From Adiantum capillus-veneris (Eukaryota > Streptophyta > Polypodiopsida > Polypodiales > Pteridaceae), in contig CM043961.1 of the NCBI GenBank assembly GCA_014529385.2, forward strand, positions 13,504,978-13,568,977: a stretch of 64,000 bases of DNA. The letters run 5' to 3'. This document shows, in pieces, positions 12,368-24,519 of this stretch. Position 1 is the stretch's first letter. Each line of letters opens with the position of its first letter. The notes under the pieces are model-generated. The model was not told the origin of the DNA. It searched no databases and saw only the letters and a list, made by a program, of their open reading frames with translations. Position numbers and translations under genes: made by a program.

Positions 12368-14325
12368 TGTCATGCAACTCTGCTACCATGAAGAGAAAAA
12401 GAGCAGAGAAATGTAAGCTAAGCTTCTTTGAAGCCTACACATTTAGTGAGCAGTGATCAGGGCTTGTTAAAAGGGAAAGTTTAATCATTAATGTATACCA
12501 GATGCGGCTTAAAAGGGCCAACATATGCCTCAATGATGCAAAAAATGAGTATGATTGAAGTGAGCATAGATGGGCTATTATGATCTAAAACTATAGTGCT
12601 TGAAGTGCTCTACCAGCCTGTCTTTACGGCTCCTCGATTGGAGCTACGGTGAAGAAGTTATGACAGTTTGAAATTTAACTCGATTGCAGATCTCTACCAG
12701 ATTGGGCAACTGCAGCACCAGCTGAGGGGACAGAATTGAAATGAATGCATGGGCGTAAAGTGCTCACTTTGTGTAGCACGTCGGTCTTTTAGAATCAACG
12801 ATCGGAGTTACGGTTGCCAAGTTATGAGCCGCTAAAGATTCACCGGGGGCCGGCTCCGTACTAGTCCAGTCTGCTCGGCTGGAGTACCATCTGGGAATTT
12901 TTGAGCTTTATCAAGGTCTTGGAATGCATTGACTGCAGGGAGTGCCCAACACGGATGCGGTAAGAAGCTTCGGGCTTTTTTCAGTGAGTGCGAAGGGAGT
13001 GCTCTTAGGCCAAAGCAATCACCTATGCTTGCATCTTGAAGGCGCATGGCACTAAGAAGCTGAAATGAGCATTGAAATTCATGGATGATATTATTGATCA
13101 AACACTACTGTGTAAAGATGTCGTGCCTTGCAATAGGCTGGCCGGCATGTGCAGACCAAATGTGGTGGCCGCCCAGGTTGCTTGGAGGAATGGCCACCCA
13201 AAGTAAGGGGCTGTGGCCGCCCAAGTTAAATGGCCGTCCATTAAAAAAAAATAAGACTTAAGTGTGGAGGAAAATAAAAAGAAAAGAGCATAGCGTTCAG
13301 CAGCAGCGAGAACGAGCTGCACAGGGAGGAAAGCGCTCACAGCGGGCTCCACAACGCTGGGATCACTTTGGAGGAGAAGCAAGAAAAGATGAGCAGGGCT
13401 GGGATCACTTTGGAGGAGAAGCAAGAAAAGATGAGCAGGGCAGGGTGATACTTTTTGGTGTTTCTCCCGTGTGGAATGGTGCACTTTGACGGCGGGAGTG
13501 CCATGTCAGCAAGAGGTGGTATTTATGCCTCCCTAGCTACGACAGTGCCGTCGTTGCTAAGGGAGGGAGGGGGTTATAAATAGGTAACGATTGCATGCCA
13601 AAGAGGGTTATTACGTGAACTAAGAAAGAGAATAAGGGGAAGAGAAGCAAAGGCAAGGAGGGTTCGAAGGAGGAAAGCTCGGAGGCTCTCGCTTGCTCGC
13701 TCTCATCCACGGTAAGGAAGCTTGACTAACAAAAGGGAACGAAGGGAGAAGCTCGAAGGTAGGAAGGGGTGACGAGAAGAGCCAGATAGGGTAACGAAGA
13801 GGAAGATCTTGGAAGGAAAGCTTGGGGCAACCTCGCTCTCTCTCTCTTTCTCTCTAAAGCTTGGACAAGGAGCTTGCTTAAACTCTCTCTCTCGTCGAGC
13901 ATAAGATGAGCGGCCATGATTAAGAAGGCAAGGGAAAAACGAGGTTAAGCAAGGAACAAGAGAAATGCAAAATCTTGAAGGTATTTGAAGCAATTAAAGT
14001 GGCTGAGGAAAATTTCCATCACTGTCATCAGCTAGAGATTGATTAAACATTCTTTGTTAAGACTCGGGGTTGTTAAAGGCCCGGTTAATTCTATAAAGCG
14101 GGAGTTTAAACTCCTAGTTAGCAGATGATCCAAGTGACGCTGCTGTTAACAGCTCGCCTTGGCTAAGGATTAAGTTTTACTCAATGCATTAATGGATTAA
14201 TTGATGATTACGGCGATTGCCAGAGTCAGTTGCATCAGTTGTTCTTGTTCTCTCTCTTTCACACCTCTCACAGCCAGAGGCCCGCTGCCTGCCCGGCTCA
14301 TGTTTCAAACACATATCCCCCGAAA
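12368..14325 (+). repeat. 5' LTR of LARD1, about 0.63 kb longer than its partner
   Basis: It aligns with the 3' LTR from TGTCATGCA to TTTAGTGAGCAG and again from about 13080 (GATGATATTAT) to the end. The segment about 12457-13080 is absent from the 3' LTR, so one LTR has gained or lost about 0.6 kb. Confidence 0.85.
13575..13582 (+). promoter_or_regulatory. TATA box in LARD1 5' LTR
   Basis: TATAAATA follows a G-rich run (GGGAGGGAGGGGG). The same motif is conserved in the 3' LTR at 17470-17477, which supports a promoter role. Confidence 0.6.
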
Positions 14326-14329
14326 TATT

Positions 14330-14343
14330 TGGTGAACCCGATG
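14330..14343 (+). promoter_or_regulatory. Putative primer binding site of LARD1
   Basis: TGGTGAACCCGATG lies directly inside the 5' LTR in the PBS position and starts with TGG. I cannot assign the tRNA. Confidence 0.5.
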
Positions 14344-14477
14344 CGAAACGAGCCGGGGTGGGAGGTGAAGATGGAGATGACAGGACAAATAAAGTAGTTT
14401 ATTGGAATATTTCATTGCCAATGGATTTGATAAAAATCTAGCAGTTGCAATTTTACCTAAAATGTGGAATTAGTTCA

Positions 14478-16300
14478 GGGATGTCTACAGGAAGCGAAAG
14501 CCATGCAAATAAAATAGAAAATTGATGACGCTATAGAGCTAGCACTTGATGCTGTATGGGAGCAGTATCATAACTTTCAAGGATATGATCCAGAAGGTTT
14601 TATTGCATGTTATGAAGCTGAGATGAAGAGACGACATGTTTTAGAAAGTCGGATGATTGCAGCTTTTGAAGAGGTTGTAAACTTAGATTTTAAAAAGCAG
14701 ATTCAAGAACTGACAGAAGCATATTCCACATGGTGGGACTATTTTGCAGAGGAATTTATTTATGAAAGCTCAAGTATTCTAGATTTGGAAATAAAAGAGA
14801 TTACTGAATGAAGCCAAGTTGTCTTTAGTAAAGGTGAAGGGGATCAGATGCAGTTCCTCAACTATGATGAATTCTGGGAGCATATTTTTGCAAGAAGCAA
14901 AGCCAAAGAAAGTGCTGAGCTGGAAATAGCAGATTCAATTTCAGAGGAGAACATTTTGAGCAATGAGAAAAGGTAACGATGAATTTAATGTTGAAACAGA
15001 CTTATATGATTTTTTTTCAAAGATCGCTCGCATGGATGCTACCTCTAATAATGGTTCCAGTGAAGACATAGACTGCACATCAAGTGGTTCACAAGCTCCT
15101 GACCTTGAAATGGGTTATTCTGAAGGAGTTCATCAAGTAGATGAGCTTCTATAGGATATTACTAAAACTATTAGCACTATAGTCGAGCAGGACAACATGT
15201 TGCTGCAGATGATTGCATAAACAAAGCTATTATATACATAGTAGCTGATGAAGTGACCAAGATTGTGGGCCCAGTATAGGATGAACCTGAGGATGTCAAT
15301 GAACCTATGATTGCTACTAACCATATTTTTGCAGATGCTATTATCATGGAAGAAGATGCCATAATCGATGATTTTTTGTCTAGATCTGAAGGAGATAATT
15401 ATGACAATATAGAAGAGCTTTCTGATACATGTAATTCTTTAGAGGGGGTGCCAGATGATCCTTTACAGTGCTATGATGGATTGCTAAGTAACATGGATGC
15501 TTATGAGGAAGCAGAGAATGATATTGATAAGTATGAAGATTGATTAGATCATGCTGATTGTGAATAGGTTATCGACAGGGATTCGACATCTATGCTTGTA
15601 CATGGGCTGCATGAGGAGATAACTCCTACAATTTTGATGAATGTTGAGATTTCCAAGGGTGATTTATTTGAAGAAGCTATGAATGAAGATCTATAGGATA
15701 AAGCTTTTTTTCATGATCGAGATGAAAACCCAACAGGTAGAAATTCTTCTAATGATACAGGTCGAGAGACTCCCAAGGTGTTTTGTGATGGCTATGAAGC
15801 TAGAGGGGGTGATGGTGCTAAATCATCCTTTATACTACAAAAAGTGCACAGGGTTCTTTATTTCCTTGGACAATGTGCCAAATGTAGCTAGATTTGGATG
15901 TTATTCCTATTGATGCTTATGTCAATGATGTCCTGGCTTCCAGTAAAAGGGAGTCATATTTCTTTAATGCTTGTTGGTAACGAGCTTAAATTGTTACGGG
16001 ATGTGGGTGCTGCACGATGCTTCATGTGAAGCTCTAGTATATTGCGGAGCCCATCAATGCTATGTGATCTCAATGGTGTTTGATCCAGGGGATTCTAAGG
16101 ATATTCATAAGCATATTCAATATGGATGGATGTTGTTAAGTATGCATAGTGATTGCGTGCTATTTGAACCAGGGGTAGCATATTTGCACCAAAAATGCTT
16201 GATGCTGAATGATGCAAGAGATGTATGCTCATGTGGATATTATGATGCTCCAGTATGTGGGAAATTCCTTATCATCCCATTTGATCCTGGGGGTTACTAA
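14478..16300 (+). pseudogene. Acidic unknown protein gene inside LARD1
   Basis: A likely start (ATG TCT ACA GGA AGC) at about 14480 runs 14 codons and then shifts frame. The frame from about 14518 to 14811 reads an acidic helical peptide (ELALDAVWEQY, EEVVNLDFKKQIQEL) ending in TGA. Further acidic pieces continue at 14830-14980, 14985-15154, 15307-15543 and 15971-16300. The last piece contains a Cys/His-rich stretch (CGAHQCYV; CSCGYYDAPVCGKF). No retroviral enzyme motif is present. It may be a diverged gag or a captured gene. Confidence 0.55.
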
Positions 16301-16887
16301 AGTGCAAGTTGCAGATGCAGAGGATACCAGATGCCTGATCTAGCAGGCTGCATGATACAAGGTTTTGTTTTCTAGATTATGCTAAGTCAGAAGAGTGTTT
16401 GGTTATGCATTCAATAAGATTACATGGCTGGCTTCCAATTGACTTATTTGGACAATTAATGAAATATCTTCACATCTTTTGAGTTGGTTCTGCTACCAAA
16501 ACTTGAGGTAAAGGACTTGACGGCCATTCCGTGTGCAGACGGAGTAAGGCATACTTGAGCTTGACAGGGTTCCTTAAAGCGAGCTTAATGGTCAAGCCAT
16601 GTGCATCATTAACTGGAGCACTTGAGTCTGGCAGGATTCATTAAACAGGTTATCCATAATTGAATGCTTTGAAGATACGGCATATACAGTTCAGATATTT
16701 TTGATGGACAGCTACCTAATTATTAAGCTAGAACATTGATGATAGGGTATAAGCCTTATTTCATTTTTCATATTTTTACCAGTTACGTGAGTCTGATGAT
16801 GGCAAAGAGAATAAGGTACCTTTAGCAGATGCAGAGTGAAGTGCAATTGGCACAAATCAGAGGCTGTGCAGGTTCAGAGGGGATGGA

Positions 16888-18213
16888 TGTCGTGCAGCTC
16901 CGCTACCATGAAGAGAAAAAGAGCAGAGAAATGTAAGCTAAGCTTCTTTAAAGCCTACACATTTAGTGAGCAGTTTTATGAGTAATGTATCACGGATGAT
17001 ATTATGATCAAACACTACTCTGTAAAGATGTTGTGCGTTGTAATAAGCTGGACGGCATGTGCAGACCAAATGTGGTGGACGCCCAATGGTTGCTCCAATG
17101 GTGGCCGCCCAGGTTGCTTGGAGGAATGGCCACCCAAAGTAAGGGGGTGTGGCCGCCCAAGTTAAATGGCCGTCCCATTTAAAAAAAATAGGACTTAAGT
17201 GTGGAGGAAAATAAAAAACAAAGAGCATAGCGTTCAGTAGCAGCGAGAACGAGCTGGACAGGGAGGAAAGCGCTCACAGCGGGCTCCACAACGCTGGGAT
17301 CACTTTGGAGGAGAAGCAAGAAAAGACGAGCAGGGCAGGGTGATATTTTTTGGTGTTTCTCACGTGCGGAATGATGCACTTTGACGGCCGGACTGCCATG
17401 TCAGCAAGAGGTGGTATTTATGCCTCCCTAGCAACGACGATGCCGTCGTTGCTAAGGGAGGGAGGGGGTTATAAATAGGTAACGGTTGCATGCCAAAGAG
17501 GGTTATTACGTGAACTAAGAAGGAGAATAAGGGGAAGAGAAGCAAAGGAAAGGAGGGTTCGAAGGAGGAAAGCTCGGAGGCTCTCGCTTGCTCGCTCTCA
17601 TCCACGATAAGGAAGCTTGACTAACAAAAGGGAACGAAGGGTGAAGCTCGAAGGCAGGAAGGGGTGACGAGAAGAGCCAGATAGGGTAACGAAGAGGAAG
17701 AGCTTGGAAGGAAAGCTTGGGGCAACCTCGCTCTCTCTCTCTCTCTTTCTCTCTCAAGCTTGGACAAGGAGCTCGCTTAAACTCTCTCTCTTGCTGAGCA
17801 TAAGATGAGCGGCCATGATTAAGAAGGCAAGGGAAAAACGAGGTTAAGCAAGGAACAAGAGCAATGCAGAATCTTGAAGGTATTTGAAGCAGTTAAAGTG
17901 GCAGAGGAAAATTTCCATCACCGTCAGCAACTAGATATTGATTAAACATTCTCTGTTAAGACTCGAGGTCGTTAAAGGCCCGGTTAATTTTGGAAAGCGG
18001 GAGTTTAAACTCCTAGTTAGCAGATGATCCAAGTGATGGTACTGTTAACAACCCGCCTTGGCTAAGGATAAAGTTGTACTCAATGCATTAATCAATGAAT
18101 TTATGATTGCCAGAGTCAGTTGCATCAGTTTTCTTGTTCTCTCTCTTTCACACCTCTCCAGCGAGAGTCCGGACGCCTGCCTGACTCACGTTTTGAACAC
18201 ATATCCCCCGACA
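16888..18213 (+). repeat. 3' LTR of LARD1
   Basis: 1326 bp, starting TGTCGTGCAG and ending CCCCCGACA. It is preceded by a polypurine tract with the core AGAGGGGATGGA and followed by CTGG. It retains the TATAAATA box (17470-17477) and CT-rich tracts. Confidence 0.85.
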
Positions 18214-18262
18214 CTGGTAGATAACTTTTGTTCACCAATCCTCATTAGGAAAGAAATGGACT
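18214..18262 (+). pseudogene. Continuation of element E RT after LARD1
   Basis: The reading LVDNFCSPILIRKEMD matches element C LVDKG...FCSLVLLVQKKDG after a short deletion. It fixes the place where LARD1 inserted. Similarity is lost after about 18260. Confidence 0.7.
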
Positions 18263-18410
18263 CATTTTTGGGCCTTTTAGCTCTAGTGAGAGAAAGCTCC
18301 TTAGCCAATAGGAAGAAGGCTAACGTTACGTTGAAAAAACCTTTTTTCTCATTTTGAAAATGTCCATGAAAACCATTTTGGTGAAATTGTCATTATCATC
18401 AGAAAAGTAA

Positions 18411-18548
18411 GGCGCTTGATAATGACATCTTGCACAAGCGTCGAACGCCTTTTTATGACCCGCCACTGTTGCTATCCTATAAAGTGAAGTACTTGTACTT
18501 GTGCATCTCGCACAAGTATCAATCACCTTTTTATGAAGTACTCGCAAT
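18411..18548. repeat. Two-copy degenerate direct repeat
   Basis: Two segments of about 60 bp share the wording ..TGCACAAGCG/ATCGCACAAGTA.. followed by CACCTTTTTATGA / CGCCTTTTTATGA. They lie about 75 bp apart. Confidence 0.45.
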
Positions 18549-18612
18549 TTAAATTCGAACAGATCATACTTAATGTGATTGATCTATACTATTTAAGACT
18601 ATCATAAGGAGA

Positions 18613-19015
18613 CAGAACCAAGCGAATAGAGGTCCTTGAGGGGTCTCTGGGACCTCTATTCGCTTGGTTCTGACCTCATGAGGCCCTAGGATTAATACTT
18701 AGCATTTTTTAAGCCCATGGATGCACCCGGAATGTCCAAAAACCTTAGGATAGCTCTTTAAAACGTTGAAATCTGACTTCTCAGGGGTCTCTATTCGCTT
18801 GGTACTGACCTCATTGAGGCCTAGGGGCTCAGGGACCTCTATTCGCTTGGTACTGACCTCATTGAGGCCTAGGCGCTCAGGGGCCTCTATTTGCTTGGTA
18901 CTGACCTCATTGAGGTCCTAGGCTTAAAAATGCTATACCTTGAGCTAGAGACGTCAGATTTCGGCATTTTAAAAAGCCATCCTAAGGTTTTTGGACGTTC
19001 CGGATGCATCCGTGG
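18613..19015. repeat. Foldback structure with nested inverted and tandem repeats
   Basis: A perfect 23-bp inverted repeat (18613-18635 against 18650-18672, CAGAACCAAGCGAATAGAGG...) has a 14-nt loop. Its right arm (CCTCTATTCGCTTGGT) then recurs in three tandem units at about 18785, 18833 and 18881, period 48 bp. A second pair of arms, 18718-18779 against 18952-19013, is inverted around the array with about 85% identity. The arrangement resembles a foldback DNA element. No coding capacity is seen. Confidence 0.75.
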
Positions 19016-19244
19016 TACTATTTTTGTATTTTAAAAACAAATCTTATGCGTTTTCTCTCATCGCACATCACATCACTCATTAAGGTTCACTGACATGAAT
19101 TTTTGTGTACACTTAAGTTGGACTCTCGAAAAGCATTTTGTACAAGCATGCATTTAAGTGATTGAGCAAACTTTTATGTATGTACTATGAGAAATAGAAT
19201 TTCAAGAAAAAACTTTTGCATTTTTCATAATTACCTCTCTCTAT

Positions 19245-19500
19245 GATGAGTTGGCGTTTCTTACAGGGCCCAAAATTGAGTCCAAGTTTCTCCTAATGTT
19301 TAGTGCAAAAGAAATATGGCACATACCACATGTGTGTGGACTATTGACACTAAATTGTTTCACTATCAACAATAGATTTCACTTACCACCTATAGAAGAT
19401 ATGTGTGATAAGATACAAGGTTTGACTAAGTTCAATAGGATTGACCTTAAAAGTAGATATCATCAAATAAGGATAGTGAATGACGATATCTTGTTGAACG
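19245..19500 (+). pseudogene. RT fragment of the element C/E family
   Basis: The reading ...NNRFHLPPIEDMCDK, FNRIDLKSRYHQIRIV matches element C ...KNRFPVPRVEGMFDK, FSRIDLKSGYHQIRIV. DNA similarity is high over about 180 bp and stops at about 19497, before the MPFGL motif. It may be element E resuming after the foldback insertion, or a separate copy; it overlaps slightly in content with 18214-18262. Confidence 0.75.
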
Positions 19501-20463
19501 TCAATAAACCTTTGACTTTCCTCTTCATCTCTCATTTTCCACTATAGTAACAAGCTCACTATCCAACATCCTTAGATTATCTTTAGTCCCCATCTATGAT
19601 TGCCAAGACTTTTCTTCATGAAGTGGGGTAGTGTTAAGCTTTGAGCTTCAAGTAGCCATTCATGTATAAAAGTTTTAAAGCATGTTGTTCTTGCAAGCCA
19701 TTTCACTAGAGTGGAGTCTCTTATTCTTTTTTATACTAGCAAAAGACAATGATAAAGGAAATATTTGGCTCATTGAAGTCTGAGTTGCGGTAATGTGTAG
19801 CCTAAATGCAACTTAAAGCAGACATGGTTTTTTCATACAAGGTACTAAATAAGTACTCTTATTCTCTCTCCACATCATGGCCCCATTCTATTGGTCATGT
19901 GGGCAATTTTGTTCATGCAAACCATTGCATTAGAATGGAATATTTATTCCATTGATCACAAGGAAAAAAAACAATTCCGTGGAGAATCTAAAGCTCAATA
20001 TCAATTATAAACCATGGTTATGTGTAGCCCAACTACAACTAAAAGCATGTGTGGTTTTTCATGTACAAGCTACCCACTACTCCAAAGATCTCTTCCGTCA
20101 AGTCCCCATTCTACTTATTTGTGGTTGTATTCTTTTTCCTTGGAGGTCATTGCAAAAAAATGGAATTGCATGTTCTTTTTGAGCTTGAATGCATGCATAG
20201 AAAATGTAAGCTGGTTTCATTCCTATGAGCATGTAGAGCCAAAGAACCTTTTTATTCTATTGAGAAGACATGCCAACCCTTTTTCTTTTGGCTTAGCATA
20301 AACCTCCTAAGGTTTTTCCCTTATTTTGAATCTCCTCTTTACAAAAAGAGTTCCACAAGCCCACAACTAAAACACCACAACTAAAATACTGACGCTATGT
20401 AACTTTAGTGTTGGGTGAAGGTCTATATTAAGTAATCTAGGCCTTCAACCATAATGCATTGCA
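19501..20463. other. Spacer with a decayed direct duplication
   Basis: No convincing coding frame. Two or three related segments (about 19680-19900, 19905-20100 and after) share TTGCAAGCCATTTCACTAGAGTGG-like and ATGTGTAGCCYAAMT wording, about 240 bp apart. Confidence 0.45.
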
Positions 20464-20816
20464 ATGATGGCTAGAACTACGTACAATATAGCTATAGCTA
20501 CCAAGTCTCTAGCATGTCTTCATTTAAACCTCATGAGTGTAGTCACCCTAGCCTTGTTAAACATCAACACCCATATCAAACATAGAGGATTTGCTGCTAC
20601 TTTTCAAAACTTATGTCGTGATTTCTATTGGCATGCTATGAGAAGTGATGTTAAACAATATGTTTCAACTTGTTTGATTTACCAAAAAGATCAAAGCAGC
20701 AACAGGTAAGAAATTGGGACTTTTACACCCTCTTCCCATTCTTGCAAGACCTTGGGAACACATTTCAATGGGTTTTGTTAATGGTCTTCCACTCATTGTT
20801 CACAAGCATGACATTA
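20464..20816 (+). pseudogene. Integrase N-terminal half of gypsy element D
   Basis: The frame holds an integrase zinc-binding region (HRGFAATFQNLCRDFYW, then CLIYQK with one Cys lost). In a shifted frame come [21 protein letters not shown] and [12 protein letters not shown]. The family differs from A and C. The reading is cut at 20816 exactly where an inverted terminal repeat begins, and its continuation (MVWTFNDRFSKQ) is found at 52758. Confidence 0.85.
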
Positions 20817-20855
20817 GGGCCAAAAACAGCTAGAAAAGGGTTGTTTGTTAATCTA
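20817..20855 (+). repeat. Left terminal inverted repeat of the DNA transposon
   Basis: Starts GGGCCAAAAACAGCTAGAAA and continues AGGGTTGTTT. Paired with 52712-52750. It lies immediately after the integrase codons for K-H-D. Confidence 0.75.
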
Positions 20856-21236
20856 ACAATATGGTCCAATAGTCATTTGATACGTATACAAAACTATGGC
20901 ACTCTTGTCTCCTCTATCTTCGGTTTTGGTGGTCCTATTTTGACAGGGAGCGGCCAAATGTCTTGATCATAAGGCTGAAACTGCTATATTTAGGTGATTT
21001 CGGCGAGTAAGCTCATTAAATTTGTGGCCCAAAGTAATGAAGTCTCATCTTTTACTCTATTCTATATTTCACAAAATTGTTGTCAAAAGATACAAAATTA
21101 ATGTGAGAGGGCTCTAAAAACAAGGCCATTATGACAAATCACCTACTTTTTTCAAACATATACCTTTTTCACTTTCCCTCTATTTTGCATTTCCATCTCT
21201 GTATTTTCTTTCTTCTTCTCTAATCTCTGAGTTTCC

Positions 21237-22298
21237 ATGGCGTCTTCTGCATGTCGCCCTTCACATAACATAACTTCTTGTGACTTTCATAACGTTAGAG
21301 AGGATGATCTTTGGAAAACCATATCTTTTCGTGTGAATGACTAGGTAACAATGCCTCCTTCATGCAAAGGTGTACACAGAGTGAAGAGAACTAAATGTGA
21401 TAAATTAAAAAACCATTGGAAAGGTATTGCTCTTGCTTTCAAAGTGACCGACAATGGCTGGCTAGCTAAGGTTCAACATGTGTACATGGCCAAGGATATG
21501 GTGTTAGACTTGGACGAACATCCCACACTGCATTCTTACTGTAATTAAAAGAAAAACTTCTATTTGATACAATGAATTTTTCATTCTCCCATTGTTTTTT
21601 CTCATTTTTTGATTCCATTCCAGATATATTTCCTTCAACAACTGTGGAATGGCAGCCTGTGGAGAGACTAAGTGGGTCGTTCAAAGCAATGCATAAAGTG
21701 ATTGCAGATGCTATGTATGCTGACAAGGCACCTTCGTTTTACAAAACAATGGATTTGTTTGTCTATTTTGCAGAATACAAGGTTCCATCATGAGAAGGTG
21801 CATATGGAGAACTACATCAGTTACCCATTACCACCATAAGTTTACTTGACTGAGAAGCTCCTGATGCATGTACTATATCAAACTTCAAATCCAAGATCAA
21901 AGAAGACATCCTTAAAGCTATGTCTTTGGGCAGGATATCAAGAAGGATTAAAGTTCAATGGTTCTTTCCTATACATGTCTTTGTGGCATGTTTCAATACA
22001 ATGGGCTTGCAGAGAACAAAGACGATGTGGCTTAATAGAAGACTTTCTATGACTGAACTGGATAATGTACTTGGAGACGGATGGAGCACCAAAGAAACTT
22101 TTCATATTGGCGATAATATTACTTGTAGAGTAAGCCAAAATTTAATGTCTATCTCATATCAACTATGTCATCAACCATTCGTTTTGGGCTATGACTATCG
22201 GAACGGAGAAGCAAATTAGGTAGTTAGGTTCCTCACGACTCTGAGGAAAATTGTCCAGAGTTTAAACTAAAGGTCACAGTCCATCCACACACTGAGAA
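21237..22298 (+). pseudogene. Gene A of the DNA transposon, 5' part (unknown protein)
   Basis: From ATG 21237 the frame reads MASSACRPSHN and ...REDDLWKTISF, passes a TAG at about 21342, and continues ...KNHWKGIALAFKVTDNGW to 21548. It resumes after a non-coding gap (probable intron) at about 21640-21790, and in shifted frames at 21846-22298 (GRISRRIKVQWFFPIHVFV; WSTKETFHIGDNITCRV; DSEENCPEFKLKVTVHPHTE). No domain is recognised. LARD2 interrupts it at 22298; removing LARD2 and one duplicated 5-mer keeps the frame open into 35962-36033. Confidence 0.6.
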
Positions 22299-23213
22299 TG
22301 TTAACTGAGTCAACGTCAGTTAACAAGAGCTGCTAAAGACAAAAGACGTATGGATGTACATCAAGGATGAATACAAAGAAGCAATAAAGATTGGAGTTAC
22401 ACATTTTTCACATTTTCTCAAAATGGTCATGTATTGTAAATTCCCGATTTATTTCAAGCCATTGTAATATTTTAATGTGTTACGAGCTCAATGGGAGTTT
22501 CAAGCTGTCAAGAACATGTTAGTTAGTGTGCCTAGGTAGCAGATTCAGCAAATGGTGGAGCTCTAAAGGCCTTGGGTGATCGGACATTGCATATTCTTAC
22601 CCTAGGTATATAAGGCAGTGTGTAAAATAAATTAGGGTTCTCAAGCTCATTTGTTGAGAGCACTCTTCGGTGAGAGCTCTTGAGGTGTGTGACTATGGAC
22701 TGCTTGAGCTTCTCCTTGCTCATGTGACTTGGTTAACACTAATCAATGCTTAATTCTCTTTCACTATGCCTCTCTCATGCTTCTTATGATTTTGTATGAT
22801 GCTTTGATTATCTAGATCTTAACTAATTGGTGGTTAATCTCTCTCTAATCTTGTGTGATTGCCCTCTTTTGCTTCTGTGTGCATGTAGGTTTGATTGGAG
22901 TGTGATGCTCAATGTGTGTGTGCTTGAGTTTAGTGTGTTGCATGATAGGATTAGTGTTGTGTGCGTCTTGCAATCGTTAGTGTGTGTGATTTGGTTGATT
23001 GGAGGTGAAGGGAAGTGGATGTGGAGATTGCCCATCATTGTGGCTTAGCTACTCCTTAGGCCGAGAAGCTCACCTTGTAGAGTCAACCATTCGTGTTGCC
23101 ATGATTAGCTCACTAATCACGTGAGTGTTTCCATGCCCTAGCCGAGTAGCTCATCCCTCCGGATTGATAATTTTGTTGGTCATTGGAGCTATTCAACGAT
23201 GGAACCCCCAACA
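22299..23213 (+). repeat. 5' LTR of LARD2
   Basis: 915 bp, TG...CA, with a TATATAAG box at 22607-22614. Long readings inside both LTRs are not genes. Confidence 0.9.
22607..22614 (+). promoter_or_regulatory. TATA box in LARD2 5' LTR
   Basis: TATATAAG; the 3' LTR has TATATAAA at 35345-35352. Confidence 0.6.
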
Positions 23214-23233
23214 TTTGGTGCCGTTGTCGGGGA
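23214..23233 (+). promoter_or_regulatory. Primer binding site of LARD2
   Basis: TTTGGTGCCGTTGTCGGGGA directly after the LTR, very close to the PBS common in plant Tat/Athila-type elements. Confidence 0.85.
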
Positions 23234-24519
23234 TGATGACCTACGCTAGTGTAATTGTGGCATAATCGGATGTGTTTCCTCACTAATTTCACTTGTGTGT
23301 TTATGGTTTTGTGGATTTTGGATGTGTGTGCATGAAGCAATGTGTTCATAATTCCCTAAGGTGTCACGTATCTTGCCAATTGTGTGTTTACACACTCTAA
23401 TTTCACACTAACCCCTTGCTAATTTCAGTAATTTTTGCTAACTTACACACTAATTTGTGATGAAGGATTGGAGCTTTCAACCGTCAATCGATCTTCATCG
23501 GAAAGGTAATCAAGGTGGTATTTTCAACTTCCCTAGAATCTAAAGATGTGTAGAATTGTGTAGAGATTCCACCATGATGCAATGTAATGTTGATGCTATG
23601 TTATTGCAATGCAATGTTGATGCTATGAAATTTTTTGGATTGTTCGTTTTCATACCGTCGTAATGCCAAATTTTTAAAGAATTGGTGGCGTATGAAATTG
23701 ACAAGTTTCAATTGCTAATTGGTGATTTTAGATTGCTAATTAGGTACGTAATTGAGTTAATTGCATGCTTGAATGGTCAATTGAAAGTGTGTGTGCACTA
23801 AAATCAATTGTGTGTGCATTCTAATTGAGTGTGTGTATGCCTAATTTTAGGTGTGTGTGCGCTATTTTGCCCTTGTTTGTGCACCTAAAAGTCAATGTGT
23901 GCTTAATGATTTTTTAATTGTGATGATTGATTTGTGTTGTGGTCATGCCCAACTAGAGATTTGTGAAATCACATTGCAATTTCGACAAGATTAAGCCTTT
24001 TGTGTGCACACCTAAAGATTGATAAAAACTACCTATTTTATTACTGTGTGTGTGCGCCTAAAAAGTGCTTAATGTGCATGATTAATTCAATGTTTTGATT
24101 GCAATTTTGGTGTGTGTAAAGGTTACTTGCTGCGTTTTTAAGCTCAAAACAGGGATTTATACACTCCAAATGCGTCAAATTTTGACCTAATTTACCCAAT
24201 TTAATTGCCTACTTTGGATTTTATCGATCAGATTAATTGGCAATTGAATTGATATGCTTTTTATGATTTCACTTGGCTTCACTAATCCTCTATGTGTGGA
24301 TAATTTTTACAATTTATTTGGGTATTTTTTACCCTCTCTCTCTTCCACTGCCACACGCATGCCTGCTCCTTCAAGCCCGTGTTGCGCGTTGCCAGTCGTA
24401 CACTGCTACACACACCCCAGGCTGGACCCCTCAATCAGTGTCGAGTCGCCGACAGCCCGCCTTCAGCGCGCTCTGTTAGTCACCGCCGGTTAACCCCCTC
24501 CAGGCACGTAAGGTTTCAT

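Larger units (their letters stand above)
12368..18213 (+). mobile_element. LARD1: non-autonomous LTR retrotransposon inserted in element E
   Basis: Two related LTRs (12368-14325 and 16888-18213) begin TGTCRTGCA and end CCCCCGAMA. They flank 2.56 kb without any RT, integrase or RNase H. A purine-rich tract (about 16875-16887) precedes the 3' LTR. The flanks carry CTGG on both sides (12364-12367 and 18214-18217). Joining the outer flanks restores the RT reading of element E across ...ELV|D..., so the insertion point is certain. Plant Ty3 elements usually give 5-bp duplications, so the 4-bp match may be a 5-bp site with one change. Confidence 0.85.

Noticed and set aside
22532-23349. Small readings on both strands inside the LARD2 LTRs (also 35270-35786)
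   Set aside because: They occur in LTR sequence, overlap each other on opposite strands and have no domains.
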